Part shown: in pieces, positions 17,154 to 25,245 of the stretch | How positions within the stretch are numbered: the first letter of the stretch is position 1 | Layout: every line of letters begins with the position of its first letter | From: DASSJT01 sp963715025 | GTDB taxonomy: Bacteria; Actinomycetota; Actinomycetes; Actinomycetales; Dermatophilaceae | Reading direction: 5' to 3' | DNA: 64,000 nucleotides | Assembly (NCBI GenBank): GCA_963715025.1 | Contig: CAVQQQ010000003.1 | Coordinates: forward strand, 1-64,000 | The notes under the pieces: model-generated | The model's database searches: none | What the model saw: only the letters and a program-made list of their open reading frames with translations | Told to the model about the DNA's origin: nothing | Position numbers and translations under genes: made by a program

Positions 17154-18431
17154 TCAGACCATCGCTGTGCCGATGAATTCCCGTCGCCGGGCTACCAGCG
17201 TGTCCAGCAGAACCCGCTCAGACTGCAGCGCCCGGGCATCCGCGGCGCTGTGGTACATCCGCAGCCGGAGAAGCGCCAGCTCGCTGGCCGCGTCCTGGAA
17301 CGCGCGCATGCTCGCCAGGCCCGAGCGGCCGCCGTTGGCCCGGGCCCAGATCCGTGCCTCCCGCCGGTGGGGCATCGAGGAGAGCATGCCCACCTCGGCA
17401 GGCGAGAGCCAGCCGGCATCGGCGTACGGCATCAGGTAGCGCCCGATCAGCCGACCCTCGCGCCGGCGAGCCCACAGGATCAGGCAGACGAAGGCGATGA
17501 ACACGGGCAGCTCGAAGAGCAAGTAGATCGCCAGGAGACCCTCGCCGCCCGCCACGGCCGCGAGGTTCCAGAGTGAATGGGCGAAGACCGCGAGGCCATA
17601 GCCGCAGAGCGGTGCCACGACCTTGACCAGCCTGGACCGGGACGTTGCTGCGATGCCCACTCCGATGCCGGTCATGACCGTGAAGATCGGGTGCGCGAAC
17701 GGGCTCATGATCGCCCGCCCGATGAAGACTCCCGCCAGACTCGCGCTGCCGCCGTCGGTGTAGGCCGTCGCGAGGTACTGGATGTTCTCGGTGAACGCAA
17801 AGCCGGCCGCGCTCAGCCCGGCATAGACCATGCCGTCGACGATTCCGTCGAACTCGCGGCGCCGTGTCCACCAGATGAGCAGCACGACCAGCCCCTTGAG
17901 CCCCTCCTCGATCGGGGGTGCGACGAACACCGCGGCGGTGGCCAGCGCGTCGTTGCGCTGCGCGGAGCTCTCGAACAACAGCAGCGCCCCAGTGTTGAAC
18001 AGGGCCGCCAACACCGACGCGATCAGCGCTCCCCACAGGAAGGCGAACACCAGCAGCCGGGTCGGCTCCGCCTCGAAGCGGTCGAGCCACAGGAAGGTCG
18101 GGACGACGATGCCCAGCGGGATTGCCGCGACCAGCACCGCCAGCAGGCTGGTCATCACGCCAAACGTCGCGCCGTAGTAGGCAGCGAGCATGAGTGCGGC
18201 GACACAGAACCCGATGATGGCGAGGGCGATGACCACCCAGCTGCGCAGGAACGACCGAGCCGACCCGGCCCGGCGGGCCGCGGTCGGCTGGTATCCGGTG
18301 GAGTAGACCGGCATGGGCTCGGGCGGCTGGTATCCCCAGCCGGCCCCGGGTTGGGCGCCTGGGCTGGGACCTGCCCCACCGGCATACCCCTGCTCGCCGC
18401 TGGGCACGTCGCTCGAGTCTCCATGCACCAT
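17154..18431 (-). CDS. PrsW-family intramembrane metalloprotease
   Basis: A 425-residue protein. A Gly/Pro/Gln-rich cytosolic N-terminus (1-60) leads to about eight helices with all PrsW signatures: EEGLKG at 175-180, TEN at 214-216, HPIF at 247-250 and HSLWN at 285-289. PrsW-type proteases cleave membrane proteins such as anti-sigma factors; the target here is unknown. ATG 18431 fits the start of the unstructured tail; frames running to 19238 are antisense to oligoribonuclease and were discarded. It diverges from oligoribonuclease with 48 bases between starts, and the amidohydrolase follows after a single base. Confidence 0.88.
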   Translation of the reverse strand: MVHGDSSDVPSGEQGYAGGAGPSPGAQPGAGWGYQPPEPMPVYSTGYQPTAARRAGSARSFLRSWVVIALAIIGFCVAALMLAAYYGATFGVMTSLLAVLVAAIPLGIVVPTFLWLDRFEAEPTRLLVFAFLWGALIASVLAALFNTGALLLFESSAQRNDALATAAVFVAPPIEEGLKGLVVLLIWWTRRREFDGIVDGMVYAGLSAAGFAFTENIQYLATAYTDGGSASLAGVFIGRAIMSPFAHPIFTVMTGIGVGIAATSRSRLVKVVAPLCGYGLAVFAHSLWNLAAVAGGEGLLAIYLLFELPVFIAFVCLILWARRREGRLIGRYLMPYADAGWLSPAEVGMLSSMPHRREARIWARANGGRSGLASMRAFQDAASELALLRLRMYHSAADARALQSERVLLDTLVARRREFIGTAMV

Positions 18432-18479
18432 GGAAGGGAGGCTAGTGCAGCGCACGCCGTCCGCGGGCACCTCTAGGGT

Positions 18480-19121
18480 GTGGCCGTGGGAACGCAACCA
18501 ATCGATCGAGCCCAGGCCGATCGCATCGTCTGGATCGACTGCGAGATGACCGGACTCTCCCTGCAGCACGACGCCCTCATCGAGGTGGCCGCTCTGGTCA
18601 CAGACTTCGACCTCAACCAGCTGGGCGGCGGAGTGGACGTCGTGATCAAGCCCCCGGCCGAGGCCCTGGCCCAGATGAACGACTTCGTCCGGCAGATGCA
18701 CACGACCTCTGGCCTGCTCGAGGCTCTCGACGGTGGCACCACCATGGCCGACGCCCAGGAGCAGGTGATGGCCTACGTGCGCGAGTGGGTGCCCGAGGCG
18801 GGAAAGGCCCCGCTGGGCGGGAATACCGTGGGCACCGACCGCGGGTTTCTCGCGCGGGACATGCCCGAGCTCGAGGCCCACCTCCACTACCGGGTCATCG
18901 ACGTGTCGTCGATCAAGGAGCTCTCTCGCCGCTGGTACCCCCGGGTTTACTTCAACGCGCCCGCGAAGGCCGGCGGCCACCGGGCGCTGGCCGACATCCG
19001 CGAGTCCATCGCCGAGTTGCGCTACTACCGGGAGGCGGTGTTCGTTCCGCAGCCCGGGCCCGACAGCGAGGCGGCCCGCGCGATGGCGACACGCCACGTC
19101 ATCAACCACGGGGCAGGCTGA
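18480..19121 (+). CDS. orn: oligoribonuclease
   Basis: A DEDD 3'-5' exonuclease that degrades di- to penta-ribonucleotides and finishes RNA and pGpG turnover. The conserved exo motifs are IVWIDCEMTGL, GNTVGTDRGFLARDMPEL and KAGGHRALADIRESIAELRYYR, with the family C-terminus. The first GTG is at 18480; GTG 18486 has AGGG 7 bases upstream and may be the true start. Length (about 213) is normal. It is followed by tRNA-His, an arrangement common in actinobacteria. Confidence 0.95.
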   Translation: MAVGTQPIDRAQADRIVWIDCEMTGLSLQHDALIEVAALVTDFDLNQLGGGVDVVIKPPAEALAQMNDFVRQMHTTSGLLEALDGGTTMADAQEQVMAYVREWVPEAGKAPLGGNTVGTDRGFLARDMPELEAHLHYRVIDVSSIKELSRRWYPRVYFNAPAKAGGHRALADIRESIAELRYYREAVFVPQPGPDSEAARAMATRHVINHGAG

Positions 19122-19238
19122 CGGGTGCCGGCCGCTCGGTCCGGGCCGTGGTCGTGGCAGGGTGGTCAAGAGCACCCCTCGGGAACGGGTACGATAGGCG
19201 CCGCTGAATGCGACCGGTGTATGCCGGTCGCTTGGCAT

Positions 19239-19315
19239 GGTGGGTGTAGCTCAGCTGGTAGAGCGTCTGGTTGTGGTCCAGGATGTCGCGGGTTCAAATC
19301 CCGTCACTCACCCCA
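19239..19315 (+). tRNA. tRNA-His(GTG)
   Basis: Acceptor GTGGGTG pairs with CACTCAC (one G-U). The loop TTGTGGT gives anticodon GTG. Position 19239 is the extra G-1 facing C73, typical for tRNA-His, and CCA is encoded at 19313-19315. Confidence 0.95.
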
Positions 19316-19322
19316 GGCGAGA

Positions 19323-19362
19323 AGCCCCTGACCTGCAGAGATGCAGGTCAGGGGCTCTTTTT
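19323..19362 (+). terminator. strong intrinsic terminator after tRNA-His
   Basis: A perfect 15-bp stem (AGCCCCTGACCTGCA at 19323-19337 with its complement at 19342-19356), a GAGA loop and then CTTTTT. It ends tRNA-His transcription and shields the sulfur block. Confidence 0.93.
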
Positions 19363-19563
19363 CTCGCGGTCGTCGGCCCGATCCGTTGGTGCTGTCGGGG
19401 TGCGGGAGGGGCCCATGCCCACGGCGACCACCAGCGCCGAGGGCGCCGTCAGGCCGGCGACGACCAGGGCGAACTGCGAAGGTCGGCCCTCAGCCCGAAA
19501 CCCGGCACCCGAGCAGCCACCGGCCAGGCGCCTCGTGGCCCTGTGGAAGCGGGGCGACCCACC

Positions 19564-19830
19564 TCAGGCCAGGGTGAGGAAGAGCTTCTCCATCGTCGCC
19601 TGGTCCTCGGCGCTGAGCCCGTCGGGGCTGGTCAGGCACTCACGAAGACCGGAGGAGACGATGGCAAAGCCGGCGCGGTCGAGCGCCCGGTTGACGGCCG
19701 CGAGCTGGGTGACCACGTCCTTGCAGTCGCGGCCTTCCTCGATGAGGCGGATGACCCCGCCGATCTGCCCTTGCGCGCGGCGGAGGCGGTTGATGACTGG
19801 CGTCATGTCGTCGGTGTTGAGTGTGACCAT
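19564..19830 (-). CDS. CstR/CsoR-family repressor, persulfide-sensing type
   Basis: An 88-residue all-helical CsoR-fold repressor. It has Cys36 and Cys65 at the positions of the M. tuberculosis CsoR copper ligands, but residue 61, the ligand His in CsoR, is Gly (motif SSGLRECL). Loss of the His with both Cys kept is the CstR pattern, where the two thiols form per- and polysulfide links on sulfide stress. The neighbours (rhodanese, thioredoxin, TauE) agree. It is last in a minus-strand operon behind the DUF302 and thioredoxin genes. It presumably binds the 18-bp palindromes at 20777-20937; that is inferred. Confidence 0.85.
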   Translation of the reverse strand: MVTLNTDDMTPVINRLRRAQGQIGGVIRLIEEGRDCKDVVTQLAAVNRALDRAGFAIVSSGLRECLTSPDGLSAEDQATMEKLFLTLA

Positions 19831-19931
19831 GCTGTCGTCCTAGCGGTGGAGGCCGGGGGCCGGCGTCGGGAACAGGGAAGTCGGTGGGTCGGGACGGAAC
19901 GGTACCCGCGGTGGACGGTGGTGACGCCGGG

Positions 19932-20333
19932 TCAGGCCGCTGCCGGGGCCAAGGCGTCCAGGGCGGCGAGCAGGCGGGTGCGTGCCTCGGCGGCGACTTC
20001 GGCGACCGCCGGGTTGCCGGTCAGTCCCTCCATCACCTCGGGGTCGAGCACTTCGACGAGGGTCCGGCCCGGGTCGATGGAGCGCACGACCACGTTGCAC
20101 GGCAGCAGCAGCCCGATGGACGGCTCGGCCTGCAGAGCAGCGTAAGCGAGCGGAGGACGGCAGGCGCCCAGGATGATCTGGGGCTCGATGTCGACGTCGA
20201 GCTTCGCCTTCAAGGTGGCCTGGAGGTCGATCTCGGTCAGGATGCCGAAGCCCTGCTCGGCGAGGGCCGCGCGCGCGGCCTCAACTGTGGCTGAGAAGGC
20301 GCGGTTGACGGTGGCGCTGAGTCCGTAGCTCAC
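19932..20333 (-). CDS. DUF302 domain protein
   Basis: A 133-residue DUF302 protein: SYGLSATVNRAFSATVEAARAALAEQGFGILTEIDLQATLKAK followed by IILGACRPPLAYAALQAEPSIGLLLPCNVVVR. This fold often accompanies sulfur-oxidation and thioredoxin genes; its activity is unknown. A conserved Cys sits in GACRPP and another in LLPCNV. GTG 20333 was chosen because AAGGAGG lies 4-5 bases upstream; ATG 20369 has no site. It is the middle gene of the thioredoxin-DUF302-CstR unit, 40 bases after thioredoxin. Confidence 0.85.
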   Translation of the reverse strand: MSYGLSATVNRAFSATVEAARAALAEQGFGILTEIDLQATLKAKLDVDIEPQIILGACRPPLAYAALQAEPSIGLLLPCNVVVRSIDPGRTLVEVLDPEVMEGLTGNPAVAEVAAEARTRLLAALDALAPAAA

Positions 20334-20373
20334 GTGGCCTCCTTGGGATGCGTTGTCTGGTCCGTCCATAGGG

Positions 20374-20748
20374 TCATGCCGTCGCCGACTGCTGCTGGGC
20401 CGCGATTTCGGCGCGGATCTCGTCCATGTCGAGGGCCCGAACCCCGTCGATGACCTGCTGAAGCGATGCGGCAGGCAGCGCGCCGGGCTGGGCGAAGACG
20501 AGAACGCCGTCGCGGAAGGCCATCAAGGTCGGGATCGACGTGATCTGGGCAGCCGCCGCTAGGGACTGCTCGGCCTCGGTGTCGACCTTGCCGAAGACGA
20601 TGTCGGTGTGCTCCACCGACGCCTTCTCAAAGATGGGCGCGAACATGCGGCACGGGCCGCACCACGCGGCCCAGAAGTCGACCAGGACGATGCCGTTGCT
20701 GGTGACGGTGGACTCGAAGTTTTGGGCCGTGAGGGTTTGCGTTGCCAT
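20374..20748 (-). CDS. thioredoxin
   Basis: A 124-residue thioredoxin with the active site WCGPC at 29-33 in VLVDFWAAWCGPCRMF and the cis-Pro in ITSIPTLMAFRDG. The C-terminal tail (MDEIRAEIAAQQQ) is slightly longer than in housekeeping thioredoxins. It probably reduces persulfides or disulfides for the neighbouring enzymes. AAGGAG lies 6 bases before the ATG. It is first in the minus-strand operon, directly under the palindromic operators. Confidence 0.92.
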   Translation of the reverse strand: MATQTLTAQNFESTVTSNGIVLVDFWAAWCGPCRMFAPIFEKASVEHTDIVFGKVDTEAEQSLAAAAQITSIPTLMAFRDGVLVFAQPGALPAASLQQVIDGVRALDMDEIRAEIAAQQQSATA

Positions 20749-20776
20749 GGGATCTCCTTCTCTCTGCGGCAGATCA

Positions 20777-20794
20777 TATACCTACCGGGGTATA
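20777..20794. promoter_or_regulatory. operator O1, 18-bp palindrome
   Basis: TATACCT-ACCG-GGGTATA: 7-bp arms around a 4-base centre with one mismatched pair. It sits 29 bases before the thioredoxin start. Same 7-4-7 plan as O2 and O3. Confidence 0.7.
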
Positions 20795-20834
20795 AAGCGC
20801 AGGCAATGCCTGCCGGCATTCCCGCACACCGCGG

Positions 20835-20852
20835 CATACCCAGTGGGGTATG
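20835..20852. promoter_or_regulatory. operator O2, perfect 18-bp palindrome
   Basis: CATACCC-AGTG-GGGTATG is a perfect 7-4-7 inverted repeat in the middle of the divergent intergenic region. G/C-tracts flanked by TAT/ATA are typical of CsoR/CstR operators. Confidence 0.75.
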
Positions 20853-20919
20853 TCACATCGTTCGGGAGCCGATTGGCCGAAAGGGCCGGTGAGGGTCTAC
20901 AGTGAGCCCAGCCCCAGCG

Positions 20920-20937
20920 GATACCCCTGTGGGTATC
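20920..20937. promoter_or_regulatory. operator O3, perfect 18-bp palindrome
   Basis: GATACCC-CTGT-GGGTATC is a perfect 7-4-7 inverted repeat, 118 bases before the start of the rhodanese fusion gene. Confidence 0.75.
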
Positions 20938-21054
20938 TGCATCGACGTTCTCGGAGAGTTCCAGGAGACCCAGGCCATGTCTGATGCTTCCCTCGGGCAA
21001 TCCGCCGCCGCACCTGCCGCACCCGGCTCGCCTCCCCACAGGAAGGACGCCCGT

Positions 21055-22425
21055 ATGGCCACCACCATCGTCGCGATCGACACCCCGACGCTCGGCGACC
21101 GCAGCTACCTGGCCCACGACGGTCAGGTCGCCCTGGTCGTCGATCCCCAGCGCGACATCGACCGTATCCTCACCCTCGCCGAGGAGGCCGACGTCCGGAT
21201 TGCTCACGTGTTCGAGACCCACATCCACAACGACTACGTCACCGGCGGACTGGCCCTCGCTCAGGCCACCGGCGCCAAGTACCACGTCAACGCCGATGAC
21301 CAGGTGTCATACGCGCGCAGCCCGATCCGTGACGGCGACACTGTCGACGTGTCGCCCACCCTGCGGGTCAAGGCGATCGCCACACCAGGACACACCTACA
21401 CGCACCTGTCGTATGCCCTGGAGTCCGACGGCGAGCCGATGGGCGTGTTCACAGGCGGTTCGCTGCTCTTCGGCGCGACCGGACGCCCCGACCTGCTCGG
21501 CGCCGACCACACACATGACCTCGTGCACCACCAGTTCGCCTCGGCCCGCCGCCTGGCAGAGGATCTGCCCGACCAGGCCCAGGTGCTGCCGACGCACGGA
21601 TTCGGGAGTTTCTGCTCAGCCGGCTCGACCGGAGACTCGACCGCCTCCACGATCGGCCAGGAGAAGCGGGCGAACCCGGCGCTGCGCCTCGAGGAGGAGC
21701 CGTGGGTTGCCAGCGTCCTAGCCGGACTCGACGCCTATCCCGCCTACTACGCCCACATGGGCCCAGCCAACAGCGCCGGTCCTGGAGCCCCTGATCTGAC
21801 GGTGCCGGCGGCTGCCGACAAGGCAACTCTTGCGGCGCGCATCGCCAACGGCGACTGGGTCGTGGACTTGCGCACGCGCACGGCGTTCGCCGCCGGGCAC
21901 GTCACTGGGAGCATCAACTTCGGGCTGGACGGCCAGTTCGCCACCTATGTTGGCTGGCTCATCCCCTGGGGTACGCCACTGACCCTCTTGGGCAGCACTC
22001 CCGAGCAGGTGGCAGAGGCGCAGCGGGAACTTGTCCGCATCGGCATCGACAGCCTGGAGGGAGCAGCCACGGGCAACCCCTCGGACTGGACCGACGCACC
22101 CCTCGGCAGCCTCCCGCGGGCCCGGTTCGCGGACCTGGCCCAGGTCCGGCACCACCGGCAGGTGGCCGTGGTCGACGTCCGCCGGACTACGGAGTATTCC
22201 GAGGGCCACATCGAGGGGGCCGTGAACATCCCCATCCATGACCTGCTCAAGCGCCTCGACGACATCCCCGTCGGCGAGGTCTGGGTCCACTGCGCCGCGG
22301 GCTACCGGGCCTCGATCGCGGCCTCGGTCATGGCTGCCCATGGAATGCGCGTCGTGGCCATCGACGACGACTACACCGAGCAGGCCGCCGCCTCAGGCCT
22401 GCCCATCATCGCCGCGGCCGCATAG
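21055..22425 (+). CDS. beta-lactamase-fold/rhodanese fusion, persulfide dioxygenase-like
   Basis: A 456-residue protein. Residues 1-240 form a metallo-beta-lactamase domain (THIHND 55-60, PGHT 111-114, GRPDLLG) like persulfide dioxygenases. Two rhodanese domains follow: one near 280-375 without an active Cys, and a C-terminal one with Cys413 in VHCAAGYRAS. It should oxidise or transfer persulfide sulfur in the cytoplasm. The usual metal-ligand Asp of FTGD is Gly135 here and the HxHxDH motif ends in Tyr61, so metal binding may differ. ATG 21055 has GGAAGG 8 bases upstream. It starts the operon with the Cys-rich and TauE genes, under O3. Confidence 0.88.
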   Translation: MATTIVAIDTPTLGDRSYLAHDGQVALVVDPQRDIDRILTLAEEADVRIAHVFETHIHNDYVTGGLALAQATGAKYHVNADDQVSYARSPIRDGDTVDVSPTLRVKAIATPGHTYTHLSYALESDGEPMGVFTGGSLLFGATGRPDLLGADHTHDLVHHQFASARRLAEDLPDQAQVLPTHGFGSFCSAGSTGDSTASTIGQEKRANPALRLEEEPWVASVLAGLDAYPAYYAHMGPANSAGPGAPDLTVPAAADKATLAARIANGDWVVDLRTRTAFAAGHVTGSINFGLDGQFATYVGWLIPWGTPLTLLGSTPEQVAEAQRELVRIGIDSLEGAATGNPSDWTDAPLGSLPRARFADLAQVRHHRQVAVVDVRRTTEYSEGHIEGAVNIPIHDLLKRLDDIPVGEVWVHCAAGYRASIAASVMAAHGMRVVAIDDDYTEQAAASGLPIIAAAA

Positions 22426-22478
22426 GCCCGCGCCCCAACATCGCACCAGCCCAACCCCCACCTGAAGGAGAAACCCAT

Positions 22479-22652
22479 ATGTGCCGACCCGCTACGTGCA
22501 GGACCTGCGGCAAGACCACCTGGGCCGGCTGCGGCCAGCATGTCGACCAGGTGATGCGCGGCGTGCCCGCATCCGACCGCTGCAGGGGCCACGAGAAGGA
22601 TCCCAGCGCGGCCGGGGGCTCCATGTTCGGGCGCCTCTTCGGGCGCGGCTGA
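22479..22652 (+). CDS. 57-residue Cys-rich small protein
   Basis: A short gene between the rhodanese fusion and the exporter. AAGGAG lies 9 bases before the ATG, an excellent site. The protein opens MCRPATCRTCGKTTWAGCGQ and has five Cys, two His and a C-terminal GRLFGRG. The CxxC spacing and His suggest a zinc or iron site. Similar tiny CRPxTCxTCGKTTWAGCG proteins occur widely in actinobacteria as far as I recall, with no assigned role. Its place inside this operon suggests a role in sulfur handling. Confidence 0.8.
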   Translation: MCRPATCRTCGKTTWAGCGQHVDQVMRGVPASDRCRGHEKDPSAAGGSMFGRLFGRG

Positions 22653-22668
22653 GCCAGGGCCTGACCTG

Positions 22669-23484
22669 GTGCCCGTGCTGGCCATTCCCCTGGGTCTGTT
22701 CATCGGCCTCGCCCTCGGTGCTCTCGGCGGGGGCGGCTCGATCCTGACGGTCCCGGCGCTGGTCTACGCCGCCGACCAGGACGCGCGTATGGCCACGACC
22801 ACCTCCCTGCTCATCGTCGGGATCACCTCGCTTGCGGCGATGGTCCCGCACGCGCGGGCTGGCCGCATCAGGGCTTCGCAGGGCCTGGCCTTCGGTGCGC
22901 TGGGGACCGCCGGTTCTTTCGCCGGGTCCGCGCTGTCCTCCCGCGTGCCGGCGCCCTTGTTGCTCACCGCCTTCGCGGCCCTCCTGCTTCTGGTCGCCTT
23001 CGCCCTACTCCGCCGCTCGCGCTCCCCCGTCGGGTCCGAGGGAAGCGTGGGGATGGCGGCCAGGGGCGTGCCCATGCTCACGCTCCGCCCCCTGGCCTGC
23101 GCCTGTCCGCGGGTGGCCAAGGTCCTGCTGACCGCCACGCTGGTCGGGATGCTCACCGGCTTCTTCGGGGTGGGCGGGGGCTTCGCGCTCGTCCCAGCGC
23201 TGGTGCTGGCGCTGGGGTTCCCTATGCCCGTCGCCGTGGGGACCTCGCTGCTGGTGATCTCCGTCAACAGCGCCACCGCCCTCATAGCGCGGATCGGCGA
23301 TGGCGCGAACCACCTCAACTGGGGCCTGATCGCGGGCTTCACCGCCGCGGCGATCGCAGGGAGTCTGGTCGGGGGCCGCGTCATGGCCAAGGCGGATCCG
23401 CGGCACCTGACGCGCGCCTTCGCCGCCCTGCTCGTCATCGTGGCCCTCTACACGGCCGGACGCAGCGTCCCCGCATTCGTGTGA
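22669..23484 (+). CDS. TauE/SafE-family sulfite or sulfur-compound exporter
   Basis: A 271-residue membrane protein with eight or nine helices in two inverted halves, each with the TauE signature: LGLFIGLALGALGGGGSIL at the start and GMLTGFFGVGGGFALVPAL in the middle. A cytosolic loop between the halves contains CACPR. Family members export sulfite, sulfoacetate or take part in thiosulfate handling. GTG 22669 is 16 bases after the Cys-rich gene, so it is co-transcribed with the persulfide enzyme; sulfite is the expected cargo, as inference. Confidence 0.87.
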   Translation: MPVLAIPLGLFIGLALGALGGGGSILTVPALVYAADQDARMATTTSLLIVGITSLAAMVPHARAGRIRASQGLAFGALGTAGSFAGSALSSRVPAPLLLTAFAALLLLVAFALLRRSRSPVGSEGSVGMAARGVPMLTLRPLACACPRVAKVLLTATLVGMLTGFFGVGGGFALVPALVLALGFPMPVAVGTSLLVISVNSATALIARIGDGANHLNWGLIAGFTAAAIAGSLVGGRVMAKADPRHLTRAFAALLVIVALYTAGRSVPAFV

Positions 23485-23578
23485 GCGAAACCTCAACTCG
23501 TCAGCCACCGACCGTGTTTGCGGAATCCGGGACCTTTGACCGCATGCGAGAAACGCGACCGTGCATACGCTCCTTCCA

Positions 23579-23596
23579 CATACCCCCTACCGTATG
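23579..23596. promoter_or_regulatory. degenerate fourth operator upstream of the copper oxidase
   Basis: CATACCC-CCTA-CCGTATG keeps the 7-4-7 plan of O1-O3 with two mismatched pairs in the right arm. It is about 85 bases before the multicopper oxidase start. Confidence 0.45.
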
Positions 23597-23680
23597 AGGT
23601 GATTCCGGAATGACGGGCATCCCCACCGTTCTCGACCCGGGTTGCGCTCTCGGGCTCATGCCGCGGGACAGAGGCCTCTA

Positions 23681-25163
23681 GTGCAGCCCATCAGCCGGCG
23701 TACGGCTCTCCAACTAGCTGGGGTAGGGGCGGTCGCAGCAGTCGGTGGTGCCGTCGGCCTCTACACCACGGCCCGGGCCGGCACGCGCTTGAATGCCATC
23801 ACCGGGGCGCCGCTGAAGCAGCCACCGGAACTGACCAGCAGCAACGGGCTCTTGCGCGTTCGGCTCACGGCGCGCTCGGGCGCCACCGTCCTCGCCGGAC
23901 AAACCGTACAGATGCTCTCGTTCAATGGAACGAGCCCCGGACCCACGCTCCGGGTCCGGCCCGGGGATCGGATCGAACTGCGTCTGGACAACCAGCTCGG
24001 TGACCCGACCAACCTCCACACCCACGGGCTGCACGTGTCACCCGCCGGGAACGGGGACAACGCCCTCGTTCGAGTCGAGCCCGGATCCGCCTTCGATTAC
24101 GTCTACGAGATTCCGGCCACCCACCCGCCGGGCGTCTACTGGTACCACCCGCACCACCACGGAATGGTGGCGGACCAGGTCTTCGGCGGACTCTTCGGCG
24201 CCATCGTGGTCGATGACGGCCACACCCCACAGGGGGTCACCGAGCGAGTCCTGGTCGTCTCCGACATCTCCTTCGACGGCACCGGCGTGTGGAGCCCGAG
24301 TCCCGCCGAGCGGCTCGCAGGACGGGAGGGTGAGCTCCTGCTGGTCAACGGCCAGGCCCAGCCCATCCTGCGGGCGCGGCCCGGCGCCACCGAACGCTGG
24401 CGAGTGGTCAACGCCTGCACCTCTCGGTATCTGCGGCTGGCCGTCCCTGGCGCCACCGCCACCCCACTCCGTGTCGACTCAGGCCCGATCCGGGCCACGT
24501 CGACCGACAGCGTGGACCTGCTACCGGGCAACCGGGTCGACCTCAGGGTCGTGGTCGGCGACTCCGACACCGAGATCACCGCCACGAGCCTCGCCCGCGG
24601 CGGCATGGGCATGTCCGCCGGCCACACGGGCACCGAAACGCTCGCGACTCTTGCCGTTGCCGGCCCCCGGGCCTCGTCCGTGAGCTTGTTGCCACCAGCT
24701 GAAGCGGCGGTCGACCTCCGGCAGAGGGTGCCGGCGCAGCGACGCCAACTGACCCTCGCCATGTCGATGGCGGGTATGCGGCGGAGGTATGGGCGGAGGT
24801 ATGGGCGGCATGGGCGGTGTGGCGAGCGCGGACTCCGCGCCTGTGAGCATCGACGGCCGCGGCTTCGATCCCAGCAGGATCGACCAGGACGTCCACCTCG
24901 GCGACGTGGAGGAGTGGACCATCCTCAATGCCAGCCCTATGGACCACCCCTTCCACCTGCACGTCTGGCCGATGCAGCTGCTGCAGGTCGGCAGACGGAT
25001 TGTCGACCCAGTGATCTATCGCGACGTGGTCAACGTCCCCGCGCACTCCCAAACGACGGTCCGCATCAGGTTCAACGACTTCGCCGGGACCGCGGTCTAC
25101 CACTGCCACGTCCTCGACCACGAGGACCTCGGCATGATGGGGACGGTGCGTGCCAGCGGTTGA
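23681..25163 (+). pseudogene. multicopper oxidase, Tat-exported, frameshifted
   Basis: A three-cupredoxin multicopper oxidase. The N-terminus has a twin-arginine signal (SRRTALQL then a hydrophobic stretch). The first domain carries NLHTHGLHVS and GVYWYHPHHHG. The frame breaks in a Met/Gly-rich linker at about 24780, where one extra base lies inside a GGAGGTATGGGC repeat. The protein resumes in frame +1 as MGGMGG and continues with the copper motifs HPFHLHVW and YHCHVLDHEDLGMMG to 25163. All four copper-site motifs survive. The start is GTG 23681 or an upstream TTG. It may oxidise Cu(I) or phenols outside the cell if the indel is an error. Confidence 0.75.
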
Positions 25164-25245
25164 GTGACCCGCCCAGCCTCAGAGGTATGCCGGTCGGCCG
25201 CGACCGCGGCTGCCCTCCGCTAGGCCGCCCCGTGCGGGTGACACG

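Noticed and set aside
17154..19238. 694-codon reading of the PrsW gene with a long N-terminal extension
   Set aside because: The extension is antisense to oligoribonuclease and has no homology; the protease begins at about 18431.
24070..25169. Programmed frameshift in the copper oxidase
   Set aside because: No slippery heptamer plus downstream structure is evident; a repeat-length indel explains it better.
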